Shown piece by piece: positions 21,340 to 32,817 of a stretch of 64,000 bases of DNA. A model generated the notes under the pieces. It did no database searches. It saw only the letters and a program-made list of their open reading frames with translations, and had not been told where the DNA came from. Origin of the DNA: Rhexocercosporidium sp. MPI-PUGE-AT-0058 (Eukaryota; Ascomycota; Leotiomycetes; Helotiales). Location of the stretch: the NCBI GenBank assembly GCA_020746875.1, contig JAGTJL010000009.1, positions 1,116,001 through 1,180,000 on the forward strand, read 5' to 3'. Positions within the stretch are counted from its first letter, which is position 1, and each line of letters opens with the position of its first letter. A program made the position numbers and the translations under genes.

Positions 21340-23469
21340 ATGGCCGAACTTACAAACCCCGAGATTCAAGAGCGCTTTGAATCAGCAGGTGGGAAATTGG
21401 AAGACGATGTTCTGGCCGAATTACAATCAATCATGCGGCTGCATTCGATCGACGTCGAGGAACTTTGGTACAAATGGGAATCATACAGCATGAAGATGGG
21501 CTCGGATGACATGAAACTGAACATAGAGACTGCGAGAGCCCTCAAGAAAGATGTGCTGGATGGATTGGAGCGCGACAGTCGGTCTAAGCAACATCTTCAA
21601 TCGAACAAGCGTGCAGCTGCTACCCCTCGAAGTGCAGCAAGCAATGGCGATGTTTTTGGAATGTGAGAAGACACCTGTCATTCAAATGGATTATAGCTGA
21701 TAATGGAAGACTGGATGCGCTTGTGCCAAACACCCCAAGGCCAAAATCCATCAACAGATCCAGCGGTAATGCCAAACGCAAGTTCGAAACCCCTTCGATG
21801 TCGAGAGTGAAGGCAGAGCCAGCAAGCAGTCCTCCGGAATTCAAGACCCCTTACAAGCCAGGAGAACATACGGGCACAGCGTATGTGTGGACATCATTCT
21901 ATTGATACAGCCACTAATAGTTTTACAGTGTCTCCTTCCACGATCGAAAGAATGCAGGACAAGCAGTGGAAGTTCTTAACGATCATCTCAAAGTACCAGA
22001 ACCTCCCATGGCACCCTTTTCCGAGCCGCGAATCAAACTCACAGCAAATTCCGATATGAAGAAACTTTCCTACAAGCCCATGGCCATGAAGTCCTCAGAA
22101 GCATCCGAGATCCTCGACGACAAAATAGACGAGTTCATGCAATTGATACAAGCGCATCATAAACTGGACGACTCTGAGTTCGGAAGTGCTGCAAGTCAGG
22201 GTACCAGCGAAATTGTGGCAGTGGGAAGAATAGCTTCGGATTCTCTTTCAGGAAAGCTAAACGCCTCTTCCTTGGTTCTAGAGATGTCCCGGAGGATGGG
22301 TGCGGGGTTGAGAATCCCATTGAAAGTTGACGCCCTTCCTGGATTCCAGTTCTTCCCGGGCCAGATAGTAGCGATGAAGGGGATCAATGCCTCTGGGGAG
22401 AATTTTACCGTTAGTGAGATTCTGGAAGCTCCATTGTTGCCTGGTGCTGCTTCAACACCAGCTGGACTCGAGGCACATATTCAGAGATTGAGGGGAGGCC
22501 CTGATGCCATGGACTCTGATTCTGATCCAGCACCACTGAGTATCATTTTGGGAGCCGGACCGTACACAGCAGACGACAATCTGGATTTCGAGCCACTACA
22601 TGCTCTATGTAGTCATGCAGCCGACTCATACGCAGATGCACTCATCTTGACCGGACCGTTTCTAGATGTCGACCATCCTCTTATCGCAACAGGAGATTTC
22701 GACCTCCCAGAAGAAGCCATGTCTGAGCCAGACACCGCTACCATGTCCACCGTCTTCAAATACCTGATATCGCCCGCATTCATCCAGCTGGTAGCGGCGA
22801 ATCCACACATCACAATCCTGCTCATTCCTTCCGTCAAAGACGTAATCAATAAGCACGTCTCCTGGCCCCAAGAACCCTTCCCAAGGAAAGATCTCGGCCT
22901 CCCGAAATCGGTCAAGATAATCGGAAATCCCATGACACTCTCCCTCAACGAAATCGCAGTGGGAGTGTCTTCTCAAGATATCTTCACAGAGCTCAGATCC
23001 TCAGAAGTGATTGGGGGTAGACCCAAGGAGTCTTCTGTGCTAGCGCGATTACCGACATATCTGATCGAGCAAAGGAATTTCTTCCCCTTGTTCCCACCCG
23101 TGGATAGGGAGAGTTTGCCGAAGACGGGAACGTCAAGTGGCATTCCTACTGGAGCTATGCTAGATACGAGTTATCTGAAGCTGGGAGAGATGATTAATGT
23201 GCGGCCGGACATTCTGATTGTGCCTAGTGCACTTCCTCCTTTTGCAAAGGTAAGAACTGATATCTCTGTTGTTGAGCTAGAATTGACTTTGATAGGTTGT
23301 GGAGGGTGTTGTTGTTGTCAATCCTGGATACCTATCCAAACGTAAGGCTGCTGGCACTTACACAAAACTGACTATCATGCCTGCTTCTTTGACAGATGAG
23401 GATAGAGGCTCCTCAGTACTTGCTCACAAAGTATTCCAAAGGGCTCGTGTGGATATTATTAGGATATGA
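21340..23469 (+). CDS. POL12: DNA polymerase alpha subunit B
   Basis: Four exons (21340-21662, 21710-21880, 21929-23249, 23296-23469) encode 662 residues, close to the usual length. The N-terminal helical domain (MAELTNPEIQERFESAGG...) docks to the catalytic subunit. A Pro/Ser linker with LVPNTPRPKS follows. The OB-fold region contains VAVGRIASDSLSGKLNASSL and the FFPGQIVAMKGIN strand. The phosphodiesterase-like domain starts at SIILGAGPYTADDNLDFEPL and includes ALILTGPFLDVDHP. Metal-binding residues of active phosphoesterases are degenerate, as in all B subunits. The end VFQRARVDIIRI is typical. It is a regulatory part of the polymerase alpha-primase complex that starts DNA replication in the nucleus. 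Confidence 0.93.
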
Positions 23470-23611
23470 TTTGGATGAATGGGATGTATTTAGGACTTGA
23501 TTAGTCTACGAGGCAGGAATCGGCGCTGGGGTTGGGAATGATGGAGTAATGAACATTGAACTGAACGAACTGAACGTATTGAATGTAACATCTTTGGATT
23601 AGATATCAGTG

Positions 23612-25012
23612 CTACCTTGAGTCTACTCTTCTGCGCTTGTCACTTTCGTAACGATCACCGTCCCTCGACGTGCTTCGTTTCCTGCGATATCTATCCTCCC
23701 TATCTCGTCTCGGCGACCTAGATCTAGATCTTGACCTTGACCTCTCCCTCCCAGGCCGATATGTATCGACATCTCTTGGTGGTTCATGCCCACGCTCGCC
23801 TCCATCACGCATCGCTCTTGGTCCTAGGGGTGCACCTGTGACTTTCTTTCGATCAGCTACCGGCATGCTATTCGCACCGCTGGCACCTAGTCCGGCTCGG
23901 TCTCGGTCTCGATCAGACATGAAACGCTCATCGGCATTGAAGCCCATCCCACCGTTCTTCCGCCTATCATCGAATTGTCCCCATTTTCCGGTATCCTCGC
24001 TCTTGAGATCTTTGTATTTCGTAGCACCCTTTTTTCCCAACTTCGTCATGTCTCGCATCTGTAGTGCTTGAGGCAGTAACTCGCGATTGGTGTCGTCTGC
24101 GAATCTCGAGCCCATAATATCCCTCTGGCCCAAGCCTTGCGCCTCGGCATCGTCCTGGTAGAAAGCGCCTTTGTGATAGTACTTTTGCATGAATCCCATC
24201 TTGCCCTTCCCATCTTTCTCCTCTTTCTGCTTCGCGATAAACTCGTCGTCTTCTCTCCTCCTCTCCTCTTCGGTCAAGTTCTTCCTCCGCTCCACTTCCT
24301 CCAATTCCTTTTCTCGCTCCTCAATCGCCTCTCTCTCCCTCTTGATCCTCTTCAACTCCCTCAGCTTCCACGCCGCATACTCCGCGTCCGGATCGACCCC
24401 ATCCTCGTCATCAACCTCATCGTCAGCCTCCTCGTCATCCCAATTCTTCTTGCCCGCAGCCCGAGCAGCAATATCCTTCCTGATCTGCTCCTCCACAATC
24501 TCATCCGCAGCCTCCTTCTTCCTCTTCTCTTCTTCCGCCGCAATCTCATCTTCCGTCCGTGTATCGACAGGTTTCGCCCCCGTAATCGCATTCCGCTTAT
24601 CCTTCTTGATGAACGTAGGCCGCATCAACACCCTTCTCGGCGCCTCCTCCTCACTGCTCTCCTCATCCTCACTACCACTCTCCTCCTCACTCCCCTCTTC
24701 ACTATCCTCCTCCTCTTCTGTAACAAATCCCTCTTCCTCTTTCGCCTTCAAAGCTTTCTCTTCTTCGATCCTGGCAGCTTCTTTCGCAGCCGCGATTTTC
24801 CGCCGTTCATTGAGATCGACTTTGCTGAGATTGCTGGTGATTCCACCCGCTGTTGAGGCTTTTGGAGGTGCGGGGATCTTGGATGGTATGGATGGGGTGG
24901 AGGTCTCTTCGTCGCTGGCGTCAGAGTCTGAGGAGTCGGCTTCTTCTACTACCTTGCCTGGTCTGTGGCGAGGCGCCTGAACGGGGTTGGCGGTCATGCG
25001 TTTGGGTGGCAT
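23612..25012 (-). CDS. MFAP1-type spliceosomal protein
   Basis: An intronless gene. I start at the ATG at 25012 (MPPKRMTANPVQAP), giving 466 residues; 27 more upstream codons are open but lack family character. The N-terminal third is acidic with Ser/Glu tracts (EEEEDSEEGSEEES). The centre is a long charged helix (WKLRELKRIKREREAIEERE). The MFAP1 signature FMQKYYHKGAFYQDD lies at about residues 283-297, followed by DIMGSRFADDTNRELLPQ. The C-terminus is an RS/RD tail (RSRSRSRSRSPRRD). Metazoan MFAP1 is a component of the spliceosomal B complex with Prp38, so a nuclear pre-mRNA splicing role is inferred. It converges on POL12 with only about 140 bases between the stops. Confidence 0.88.
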   Translation of the reverse strand: MPPKRMTANPVQAPRHRPGKVVEEADSSDSDASDEETSTPSIPSKIPAPPKASTAGGITSNLSKVDLNERRKIAAAKEAARIEEEKALKAKEEEGFVTEEEEDSEEGSEEESGSEDEESSEEEAPRRVLMRPTFIKKDKRNAITGAKPVDTRTEDEIAAEEEKRKKEAADEIVEEQIRKDIAARAAGKKNWDDEEADDEVDDEDGVDPDAEYAAWKLRELKRIKREREAIEEREKELEEVERRKNLTEEERRREDDEFIAKQKEEKDGKGKMGFMQKYYHKGAFYQDDAEAQGLGQRDIMGSRFADDTNRELLPQALQMRDMTKLGKKGATKYKDLKSEDTGKWGQFDDRRKNGGMGFNADERFMSDRDRDRAGLGASGANSMPVADRKKVTGAPLGPRAMRDGGERGHEPPRDVDTYRPGRERSRSRSRSRSPRRDREDRYRRKRSTSRDGDRYESDKRRRVDSR

Positions 25013-25525
25013 ATTGACGGTTATGTTGTGGTTTGGGGAGCAATTGGCATTCAACTGAAGCTCCCTCGAGATATAATTTTTGGAGGTTGACAAGGCTGAG
25101 AGCTAGGACGGGTTGGGCTAGGCTTCCCGCTGCAGGTGCAGGGGTGTGACAGAATTTTGGGACGAGGCGGAGAGATGTTGATGGGGAAGTCAAGTTCAGA
25201 GGTTTGTGAAAGCCGAAAAATGCGACTCACAGTTTTGTGAGTATGGAATATCATATTCACATGTGATTCCAGAAAACAAACGATTACCAATACGCATTCT
25301 TTTGTCATAGTCATTGTAATGTCCTGTTGCTCAAGTCCCATTGTTTGATCCACTGGCTCCAAGATGTGCTATTTTTTGCCCCGAAGCTTTTGAATTTGGC
25401 TGAGCCAATAAACCACCCGCGATCTTGCCAAAGTCTATGTATGGTATCAAAGTCGAACGTGAATCTGATATTCGATAATTCCCAAGCCAGAACGCCACCC
25501 AGATGCCAATCGTAACCTCATAAGC
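25013..25525. promoter_or_regulatory. intergenic region between ALB1 and MFAP1-type gene
   Basis: About 510 bases between the ALB1 stop and the MFAP1-type start, both genes on the minus strand. It should hold the ALB1 3' end and the MFAP1-type promoter. No separate feature is recognised. Confidence 0.4.
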
Positions 25526-26133
25526 TCATAGAATCTCGTCCTCATCAGCTGGCAAAGGTATCGACTTTGCAGCTTCGACATCCTCCATATCCGTATTCTT
25601 GGTAGCAGGGGCATCCTCGACCTGATCATCTTCCTCCATTTCCTCAGCATCCTGCCAGTCCGTATTCTCTTTCTCCTTCTCCAAGGCTAACGCCTCCTCT
25701 CGCTCCTTCTTAGCCAGAATCTTCTTGTTCAACTCTTCCCAGTTCTTCGCTCTCTCTTGAACAGTCCTAGCACGATCCTTGCTTTTCTCAATCTTGATCT
25801 CCTTCTTGTCGATGACCGCTTCAGCACGATCGAGTCCCTTCTCCTGCCGCCTCTTGGCCTTTGCGCTCAGAACGGATTTCCTACCATTTTTGGACTTCTT
25901 TGAGATACCAGCGCCTTGGTGGATCGCTAAGACAGACGCCCGTTGGTTCTTTGTTGTGCTAGGAGGTTTGAGGTCTTTCAAGGATTTGTCGAGGTCGATT
26001 CCTGGGGAGGATGCGCGTTTGGCTGCACGCGAATGCACCGAAGTGACTAGAAAACTGTCAAAACTCCTGCTGAACAATCACGAACATCGTAATACATACC
26101 ACCCTTCTTCTTTGGTGGCGCTGTCTTCGCCAT
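25526..26133 (-). CDS. ALB1: ALB1 ribosome-biogenesis factor
   Basis: Two exons, 26133-26100 and 26046-25526, encode 184 residues. The tiny first exon gives MAKTAPPKKKG and the second continues VTSVHSRAAKRASSPGID. The protein is small, basic and helical, with the nuclear-signal-like block KKSKNGRKSVLSAKAKRRQEKG at about 65-86 (matching the family's conserved Lys/Arg core) and an acidic C-terminal third. Alb1 travels with Arx1 on the late pre-60S ribosome subunit from nucleus to cytoplasm. Family assignment rests on size, first-exon structure and the basic core, so moderate confidence. The start lies 244 bases from the divergent UBP16-like gene. Confidence 0.75.
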
Positions 26134-26377
26134 TGTGTGTTGTGAGTAATTGTTCTGGAATGTGGGGTTGCGATGCTAGAATTTCTTGAAGTCTCGGCAA
26201 AAGATGGATCTGACTACATCCCGCCTCACATACTTGAGGACTTCCGTCCCATATCTTCCACGCGACCTCTTTGAACTAGTTTCTCTTCCGCAAACAACAG
26301 AGCACACTATTCAAGTATCACCGTACCGAACTTCGACCTCGAATTGCGATGTTCGCATCGAGCCCATATGCATTATC

Positions 26378-28507
26378 ATGAAACCATACGATCCGCATTT
26401 GCAGGACCTGTTCGACGGTGATTCAAACATTTACGAAGATTATCACCAGGACTTCTCAGAGGGCGTAATTCCACGGTCATCTCGCGCAGGGGTCATTATC
26501 CCTCTAATAATTTGCTGCATTCCCATCGTCTACCATATACTTTCTATCCTCGACTACGACGTCCTCCCTCTCCCAGAGCTCTTGTGGAACGCAGTTGTCT
26601 ACGTAACGCCACCTCGATTACTCGATGCGGTCGAATCCTACCAAAACCCGCTCCGAATTACGAATCCTGCGCTGAAAGATATACCGAGAACCCATGCGGA
26701 AAAGAGCGAAGCCATGCGGCGTGTACTCGGTTTGGATAGACCGGGGGGGATCATAGAGTCAGTTGCGCAAGCTGGGAGGAGAAGGCTTTCTACCCTCCCG
26801 GGAATCAATTTGAGCGCACAAGGAGATGGAAGACCAGCGGGGCTGGGAAACTGGGATAATTCTTGCTATCAGAACAGCGTCCTCCAAGGGCTGGCGTCGC
26901 TGGACTCGTTATCAGGATATCTCACAAACCCTATAATTGAAGATCCAGTAGAAGGGGTCGAGAAGCCGGATATGAAGATGGCAGAGGCTTTGAGAGATTT
27001 AATCGCAACACTGAATGATCCCTCGAATAACGGAAGGCGAATATGGACACCTGCGACACTGAAGAACATGAGCAGTTGGCAGCAACAAGATGCGCAAGAG
27101 TACTTCTCGAAAGTCCTCGATGAGATAGACAAGGAGATGGGGAATATTGCGAAACTGGTGCGATCATCCCAAGGATTCGAATCGGACGACTCATCTGGAC
27201 CAAGGTCCCAGAGCCAGGAACCGTCGCCAATCTCGACATTTCGGAACCCTCTCGAAGGTTTAATTGCGCAACGTGTGGGTTGTATGCGATGCGGGTATTC
27301 AGAGGGGCTATCCATGATTCCTTTCAATTGTTTGACGGTTCCCTTGACCAGATCGTGGGAATGCGACGTCTCAGAGTGTCTGGACGAGTATACAAAACTC
27401 GAGGAGATAGAAGGTGTCGAGTGTGGCAAGTGTACGCTGCTCAAGTACCAACGATTACTCACACTTCTCGTTGACAAGCAGAAACCCTTTGGGACGGTAG
27501 ATGAAACCCACAAAAAGGTCGCTGATAGACTGGCAGCTATCGAGACTGCTTTGGACGAGGACGATTATGAGGAGAAAACCTTGGCGAAGAAGCTCACGAT
27601 TGCTTCCAAGAACCGGACGTCTTCGACAAAATCACGGCAGGCAGTCATTGCGCGGCCTCCAAAGTCACTAGTTGTTCACTTTAATCGAAGTATCTTCGAT
27701 GAAATGACAGGCGAATTGAAAAAGAATACCTCCCATGTCAAGTTCCCCCGGGTTTTAGATCTCGGGCCATGGTGCCTTGGAAGCTCTGGAAGTGAAAACA
27801 CGATGACCGAAGAATGGCTTTTGAATCCAGACAAGCCAATGATCGCCAGCATCAAAAGGCAGTCGAGACTACTCGGTCCAACGTACGAGCTTCGGGCTGT
27901 TGTCACCCATTACGGAAGACACGAAAACGGCCACTATGTGTGTTACAAAAAGTCTCCCATTTCAGAACCAGAGGATGGCGAGGAGAATAAGGAATTTCAG
28001 CGCAAAGAGCAGTGGTGGAGATTGAGTGATGACGAGGTAACGAAAGTGAGTGAGGACAATGTCCTCGGCCAAGGAGGCGTATTCATGTTGTTCTACGACT
28101 GCATTGAGCCTGGCACTACCAGAATCCCAGAAATTGAAACATCAGAAGCGACCGCAGTTGCCCCTCAGATAGAAGCATCGACAATCACCACATCGCCTAG
28201 CCAAGCAATAGAAGACTCCATCTTGCCCGAAATTTCTACAGTGCAGGAGATCTCTCTACCAGACACGGACAACGAAGATCTCTTCCAAAGCGACGATCAG
28301 GACTCCCTTCCCCCAACTCGAGAAGAGAGCATCGCTACCAGTGTGTCAGAATATGACGAGGAAGATGCTCCCGATCAAGAGCTAGTTGAAAATTATCAGC
28401 CTGCGAAGGCAATAGTGGTTCCACCTTACATTAATAAGGTGGGCAACAATCCTGCAAGCGGAGAGCAGAAAATGATGTCACCTGGTGGGTCTCTTGTTAT
28501 GGTATAG
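26378..28507 (+). CDS. UBP16: membrane-anchored ubiquitin C-terminal hydrolase (UBP16/USP30-like)
   Basis: Single exon, 709 residues from ATG 26378; open codons upstream to 26186 lack conservation signs. A transmembrane segment (VIIPLIICCIPIVYHILSIL, about 39-58) near the N-terminus precedes the catalytic domain. The Cys box is GLGNWDNSCYQNSVLQGL with the nucleophile at about Cys163. A zinc-ribbon pair (CMRCG ... CGKC) follows. The His box is VVTHYGRHENGHYVCY, and the final strand is GGVFMLFYDC. This layout matches yeast Ubp16 and animal USP30, which sit in the mitochondrial outer membrane facing the cytosol and remove ubiquitin from mitochondrial proteins. The acidic C-terminal 140 residues are disordered. 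Mitochondrial location is inferred from family and anchor. Confidence 0.88.
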   Translation: MKPYDPHLQDLFDGDSNIYEDYHQDFSEGVIPRSSRAGVIIPLIICCIPIVYHILSILDYDVLPLPELLWNAVVYVTPPRLLDAVESYQNPLRITNPALKDIPRTHAEKSEAMRRVLGLDRPGGIIESVAQAGRRRLSTLPGINLSAQGDGRPAGLGNWDNSCYQNSVLQGLASLDSLSGYLTNPIIEDPVEGVEKPDMKMAEALRDLIATLNDPSNNGRRIWTPATLKNMSSWQQQDAQEYFSKVLDEIDKEMGNIAKLVRSSQGFESDDSSGPRSQSQEPSPISTFRNPLEGLIAQRVGCMRCGYSEGLSMIPFNCLTVPLTRSWECDVSECLDEYTKLEEIEGVECGKCTLLKYQRLLTLLVDKQKPFGTVDETHKKVADRLAAIETALDEDDYEEKTLAKKLTIASKNRTSSTKSRQAVIARPPKSLVVHFNRSIFDEMTGELKKNTSHVKFPRVLDLGPWCLGSSGSENTMTEEWLLNPDKPMIASIKRQSRLLGPTYELRAVVTHYGRHENGHYVCYKKSPISEPEDGEENKEFQRKEQWWRLSDDEVTKVSEDNVLGQGGVFMLFYDCIEPGTTRIPEIETSEATAVAPQIEASTITTSPSQAIEDSILPEISTVQEISLPDTDNEDLFQSDDQDSLPPTREESIATSVSEYDEEDAPDQELVENYQPAKAIVVPPYINKVGNNPASGEQKMMSPGGSLVMV

Positions 28508-28955
28508 GGGCGGTTTACAGTACATATCGTGTTGGTGAAAGGTGTTCTGATGGAGAGGTTGGGGTGTAGGCATAGCAAGGCGTTTGGGGAAAGGTATAAT
28601 CTGGTGCCGCCGGCTGGCGAGCTTTGTATGTTTATTCACTTTACCTGATAGAAACACCACACCATGCGTTTAAATTCCGGTCTCAAAATTCAGATGGGGC
28701 ACTCCTAGAATATCACCAAATCCTCATTGGGGTTGCGAAATACAACTATAGTATGTCTGAGGCGGCCTTCACGTTATAGCGATTCATAATTATCTCCAAG
28801 CATCATTTTCTCTGCTATGACCTCTGAACTCACGCTAACTAGTGTCACGTTCGGTATCTGCTTCTGTATAAGGTGTGTCTAATCTGGCAATGATAGCTTT
28901 AGCTCATCTTCCGCTATTCGTTTCACTACCGAGCGAACTGCAAAAAAGCCAATCA
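28508..28955. other. convergent 3' region
   Basis: About 450 bases between the stops of the UBP16-like gene (plus) and the phosphatase (minus). Presumably 3' UTRs. No further feature is seen. Confidence 0.45.
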
Positions 28956-30115
28956 TCATTTTGAGCCATTTGTCTCTAGATGCTTCGTTTTACCTCTCTT
29001 CGTCGGTCTTGTCAGTTCAGCAGCAAGTCGCATCGCCTCTTTCTGCTCCCACTTCTCTCTCAGAACCTCATACAGAAAAGCATACTGTCCCGGCTTGTAA
29101 ACAAGACCCATCCTCTGGTCTCGCAGCCTTTTTACCGTGTCGAAAATTGGATCTGCTCCCTCGCTCAATTCAACCCAGTTCCCACTGTTGAATTCTTGCA
29201 ATAGGTAGTCCAACGCCATGAAGGTCCCCGTCCGCCCAACTCCGGCGCTACAATGCACGATTCTTGGAGGTATGGCCGTTTCCAACCAGCCATTCTCCTT
29301 GTTTCTTGGACTGTCGATTCGGAATCGCGACGCCTTGATCAGAGAGAGCAAGGGAAGTCGATCCTCTGTTGTTGGAACATTGTGATCAGGCCAAGCCAAA
29401 AAGTGGAAATGATACACAGTCCTCTCTTCAGATCCTTCATCAGTCATCTTCACGACCTTCATTTCTCTGAGTTCAGTTCCATTATCTTTGACCCGACTGA
29501 CACATTCCACGCTTCCCCATTCTCCCAGATCCTTCGTCTCTCCGACTTCCTCGGGGTAGCTGTAATGATCGTGAAGTTAGTAATTCCTCGCTTACACTTG
29601 TCTCAGGAGCGCTTTTGGGAGTAAATTAATCCTGAGACACTCAAAAGGAGGGAAATGGCTACTGCCCGAACAACGCACTATACTCCACATCTCTCCTCCC
29701 CCTCCTCAAACGTTGGCGTGAGCATGATCACCACCTCGCACATCTCCTGCCAAAGCATACGCCAGAACAATCCGGCGCCATAAATCGATGATTCTGGTCC
29801 TTGTGTCGCGATGAATGTCTCGTTGGCGCGGCCTAGGGTTATGGGAGAGGCGTTGATATATGGGCAAGGTAGACAAGAGAGTAGGACCCGATTGCAGGAA
29901 AAAGGTTTTATTCTAGGCCAGCGGTCTCGAAGGTGGCTCAGAGGATGGGTCAATGTGGAGTCCGGTTGGAGGAGGAGGGTAGCCGAATGTGCCTCGATCA
30001 GGCCAAACTTTTGGTTGATGGTATCGAGCGATGCAGTGAGGAATTGAGGAGTTGGGTTTACGGCCGATGAAGTGTCGGGCGATTGAGGAGGGGAAAGAGG
30101 ACGTTTGGCTGCCAT
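28956..30115 (-). CDS. PTP1: PTP1-like protein tyrosine phosphatase
   Basis: Two exons, 30115-29679 and 29559-28956, encode 346 residues from the ATG of MAAKRPLSPPQSP; an ATG five codons earlier is also possible. Motifs run in family order: YINASPI, FIATQGPESS, FWRMLWQEMCEVVIMLTP, then WPDHNVP (general-acid Asp at about 204), and the signature HCSAGVGRTGTF with nucleophile at about Cys249. The Q-loop region ends LRDQRMGLVYKPGQYAFLYEV. These features show an active, classical cytosolic tyrosine phosphatase. The junction TGT GGA GTA TA|C TAC reads RCGVYYPEE, which fixes the donor at 29678. The 119-base intron holds a 10-bp stem-loop. Confidence 0.9.
29599..29639. repeat. 10-bp inverted repeat in phosphatase intron
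   Basis: TGTCTCAGGA at 29599-29608 is exactly complementary to TCCTGAGACA at 29630-29639, with a 21-base loop. It lies entirely within the intron of the tyrosine phosphatase gene. Confidence 0.75.
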
Positions 30116-32020
30116 GATGTGATTGATCAATTGATTCGTTTTCTCACCGATGGCTGAGTCGAAAGAGGAGACGAAACTTTTTTAAAGGAAGATGCTGGTT
30201 CTTATAATATTGGAAACTCTGGAGAATCATCCCTTTTGGTGGTTTAAAACCATTCATAAGATGGTTCCAAATACGTGCCAAGGATAATGTATGAACCTGT
30301 TTGAGTACTTCGCATACAAAGGGGGCGTCAACAGCCTCGTCTCGCAACCCTCCTTTTCCTATTTCCCCGGCTCTTACGCCCAGCTCGAATCCCGAGACCA
30401 AAGCATCGGGGCGCAAGACAAGATCATGCGAGTAGGAAACTGGAAAACTGAACGATAAATATCTTCATTGGTGCCATAAAGATAATGACATGGACGCTAG
30501 AAAGCTGCCACGACACCGAAAACTCCTCTCCCCATCAAGAATATTTCAAGAAGTGAGATACCCTTCAAAGCACTTTCTCGGGCATTGCAGCTGCTGAGGG
30601 CCCTCCCGCTTTCGAAGCGGCTGAAGAGGGTTAGGAGGTACGAAAGTATAAGAAGCATTCCTTCTAATTGGTCCCCTTCAAATCGAAGTCAATAGCCCCG
30701 TCAACTACCCCATTATGCAACTACAATGATAGTCATTGTTGTAAATCGCCTTATATGCAGAGTCTTGAGAATATTATAGCCAATGAAACGTTACCGTCCA
30801 AAAGACCCCAATGGTAAGAAGATATGGGAAATGCATACAAGTTTTAGATGACCCCCTCGCGGTAGCGCCAAGCCCTCCGTTGAGTCGTACCTCCTTGCTC
30901 TCGGTAAAGAGTTCTCTCAAGAAGATGTCAAGAAGGATTCGCTGTTTCTACTAACTAGCTTGGCTGAGACTTGAATTTGAGATTGAAGGAAGACACGGAA
31001 CGAGAAAGATCCAAGAAAGCATACAAGAGAATAATCAAGCAAATACTTACAGAAGGTTCTGTCAGAACTTGTATTCTACTCATGAAGTGAGCAATACGAG
31101 AGGGGTTCCAAGAATTTTTGAGTTTGTCATGGTTGCACAGAGTAAGTTTACGAGACGCGCTTGCTGCCTCAAAAGAGATGAGGGGGCCGATATGAAATTG
31201 CAAACACCTTGTTTTGAAGATAGTTTCCTCAGTTTAGATATCTGATAGTTAGAATCCTACATAGGAGTGAAACTCATTGACAGCAGCAGTGTAAGCGGAA
31301 TACCTATTTATTGACTGTAAAGGCGGCGGGGTAGGGTGGTAGAGCGGCATCGATCCGTGCCAAGGGACGCGAGGAAAGGTAATTTTATCGACAGCCCTCT
31401 GCCCAGACAACACCAAGAGTCTAAGGATACGGTCACCATTCACAACGCAGGACAACAAGGAAAATTGTCGTCATGAACCACGATATCTTGATATCTGAGC
31501 CTGCCCAGCGCGACCGGCGAGTGCCGAATGTCATCAGGGGGTCTGCTCACACTCTTGAAGTCTTCAATCCACCCTCCGCGCCATGGATATCCGGGAGTAC
31601 AGAGGGGGCGGCAAGGCGCTTAGAGACGAATTCGGGCTTGTTATTCCTCACAGCCTCGGGTCAAGGACTTGGGGGGCGTGTACAGTTGTTATGCTAAGGC
31701 AAAGCGATCGTGAGAGCCCAAGGAGGCAGACCGCATCCAAGGCATACGTGACTGAGTGCCAATGCTTGCATTGCTGCGCCGTCCAATGAAAGCGAGTCTG
31801 TGGCTTCTTGTCCTATGAGAACAAGACCCTGTCGGGTCCCAATTTGAAACTCATCCAGAAGCCAAGCAAAAGCCCAGCACGGCAAGCCGGCCGCAGCGAG
31901 CTCGTTCCCAGGCATTCCAACAGACATAACAACCCGTAATCTCTCTCTTTTCTCAAAGCAATGATCCTGCGTTGTGTCCCCGTCGTATTCCAGTAGCCGC
32001 TCACGATCCAGTATCTCAAG
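30116..32020. other. 1.9-kb intergenic region
   Basis: Divergent promoters for the phosphatase (minus) and the Kre9/Knh1-domain gene (plus) must lie here. Open frames are all short and domain-free. No RNA gene or repeat is recognised. Confidence 0.45.
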
Positions 32021-32817
32021 ATGGGGCTGTCTTACTGGAAAAGAGCACTGCTGCATGTGTCTCTTCTGTCTGTCTTCGCATTCGAGAAATCGGCCGCTGC
32101 TCTAGCGTTCACAAATCCGTCGTTAGCAGGCCTGGCTGCCGGAGCCCCATTTTATCTCATCTCGCCATATAATATCACATGGTCTGGTGCCACCGGGACG
32201 ACAACCTTGACCTTGCGAAACGGGACTGAAAACAACCTCGACGATGTAGATACCATCGCTAGTAAGTCTTACTTCTACGTCAACAGTATATATCGCGACT
32301 GACATATCGCTCAGCTGGCATCGAAAGATCTTTCTTTGTCTGGACACCCCTTGCAAATATTCTCCCTGGCGAATATTCATTTCAACTCAAGGACGACTCG
32401 TCAGATGCAATCGCCTACTCGAGTGTTTTCAGAATACTGGCTCCAGGAGAGACCAGTCGAGTGGTTACTGCTGTTGGCCCAGAATTACCAGCCACGGAAT
32501 CACCAGAGCCTCAACCGATTCCCGACAGACCAGCACCCTCGCATCCCAACATATCTCTTACGGCAAAAATCGGTGTAGCAGTTGGTTCTGTACTCTTGAC
32601 CCTCCTGGTCATCGGTATTGTGGTTTGCTACCGGCGGCGACACAGGAGTCCGGTAGCAAGAAGTTCGATGAGCGCGAGCTCAGATCAATTTTTGCATGAG
32701 GGAGGAGCAAAGATGCCAGCCGAGATGTACGAGCCGAGGCGGCCTCCGCCTGTAGAGCTGGAACGAGGACGGAGGGAGCGTCGATCGCAGGAAAGGAGTG
32801 CTGAGAGGTGGCGATGA
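32021..32817 (+). CDS. Kre9/Knh1-domain single-pass membrane protein
   Basis: Two exons, 32021-32261 and 32315-32817, encode 247 residues. A hydrophobic signal (about 1-28) is followed by a single beta-sandwich domain: FTNPSLAGLAAGAPFYLISP, ITWSGATGTTTLTL, then after splicing RSFFVWTPLANILPGEYSF and AYSSVFRI. This is the pattern of the Kre9/Knh1 N-terminal (Ser-Thr-rich GPI-anchored membrane) family. A Pro/Glu stalk leads to a transmembrane helix (IGVAVGSVLLTLLVIGIVVC, about 154-173) and an Arg-rich cytosolic tail. Members take part in cell-wall beta-glucan assembly or sensing. The transmembrane anchor instead of a GPI signal suggests a surface sensor-like form, which is inference. Confidence 0.82.

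Noticed and set aside
24137..24980. Long plus-strand open frames (239 and 263 codons) rich in Ser or Leu
   Set aside because: They lie exactly opposite the acidic and charged part of the MFAP1-type gene; composition is the antisense of Glu/Lys/Arg codons.
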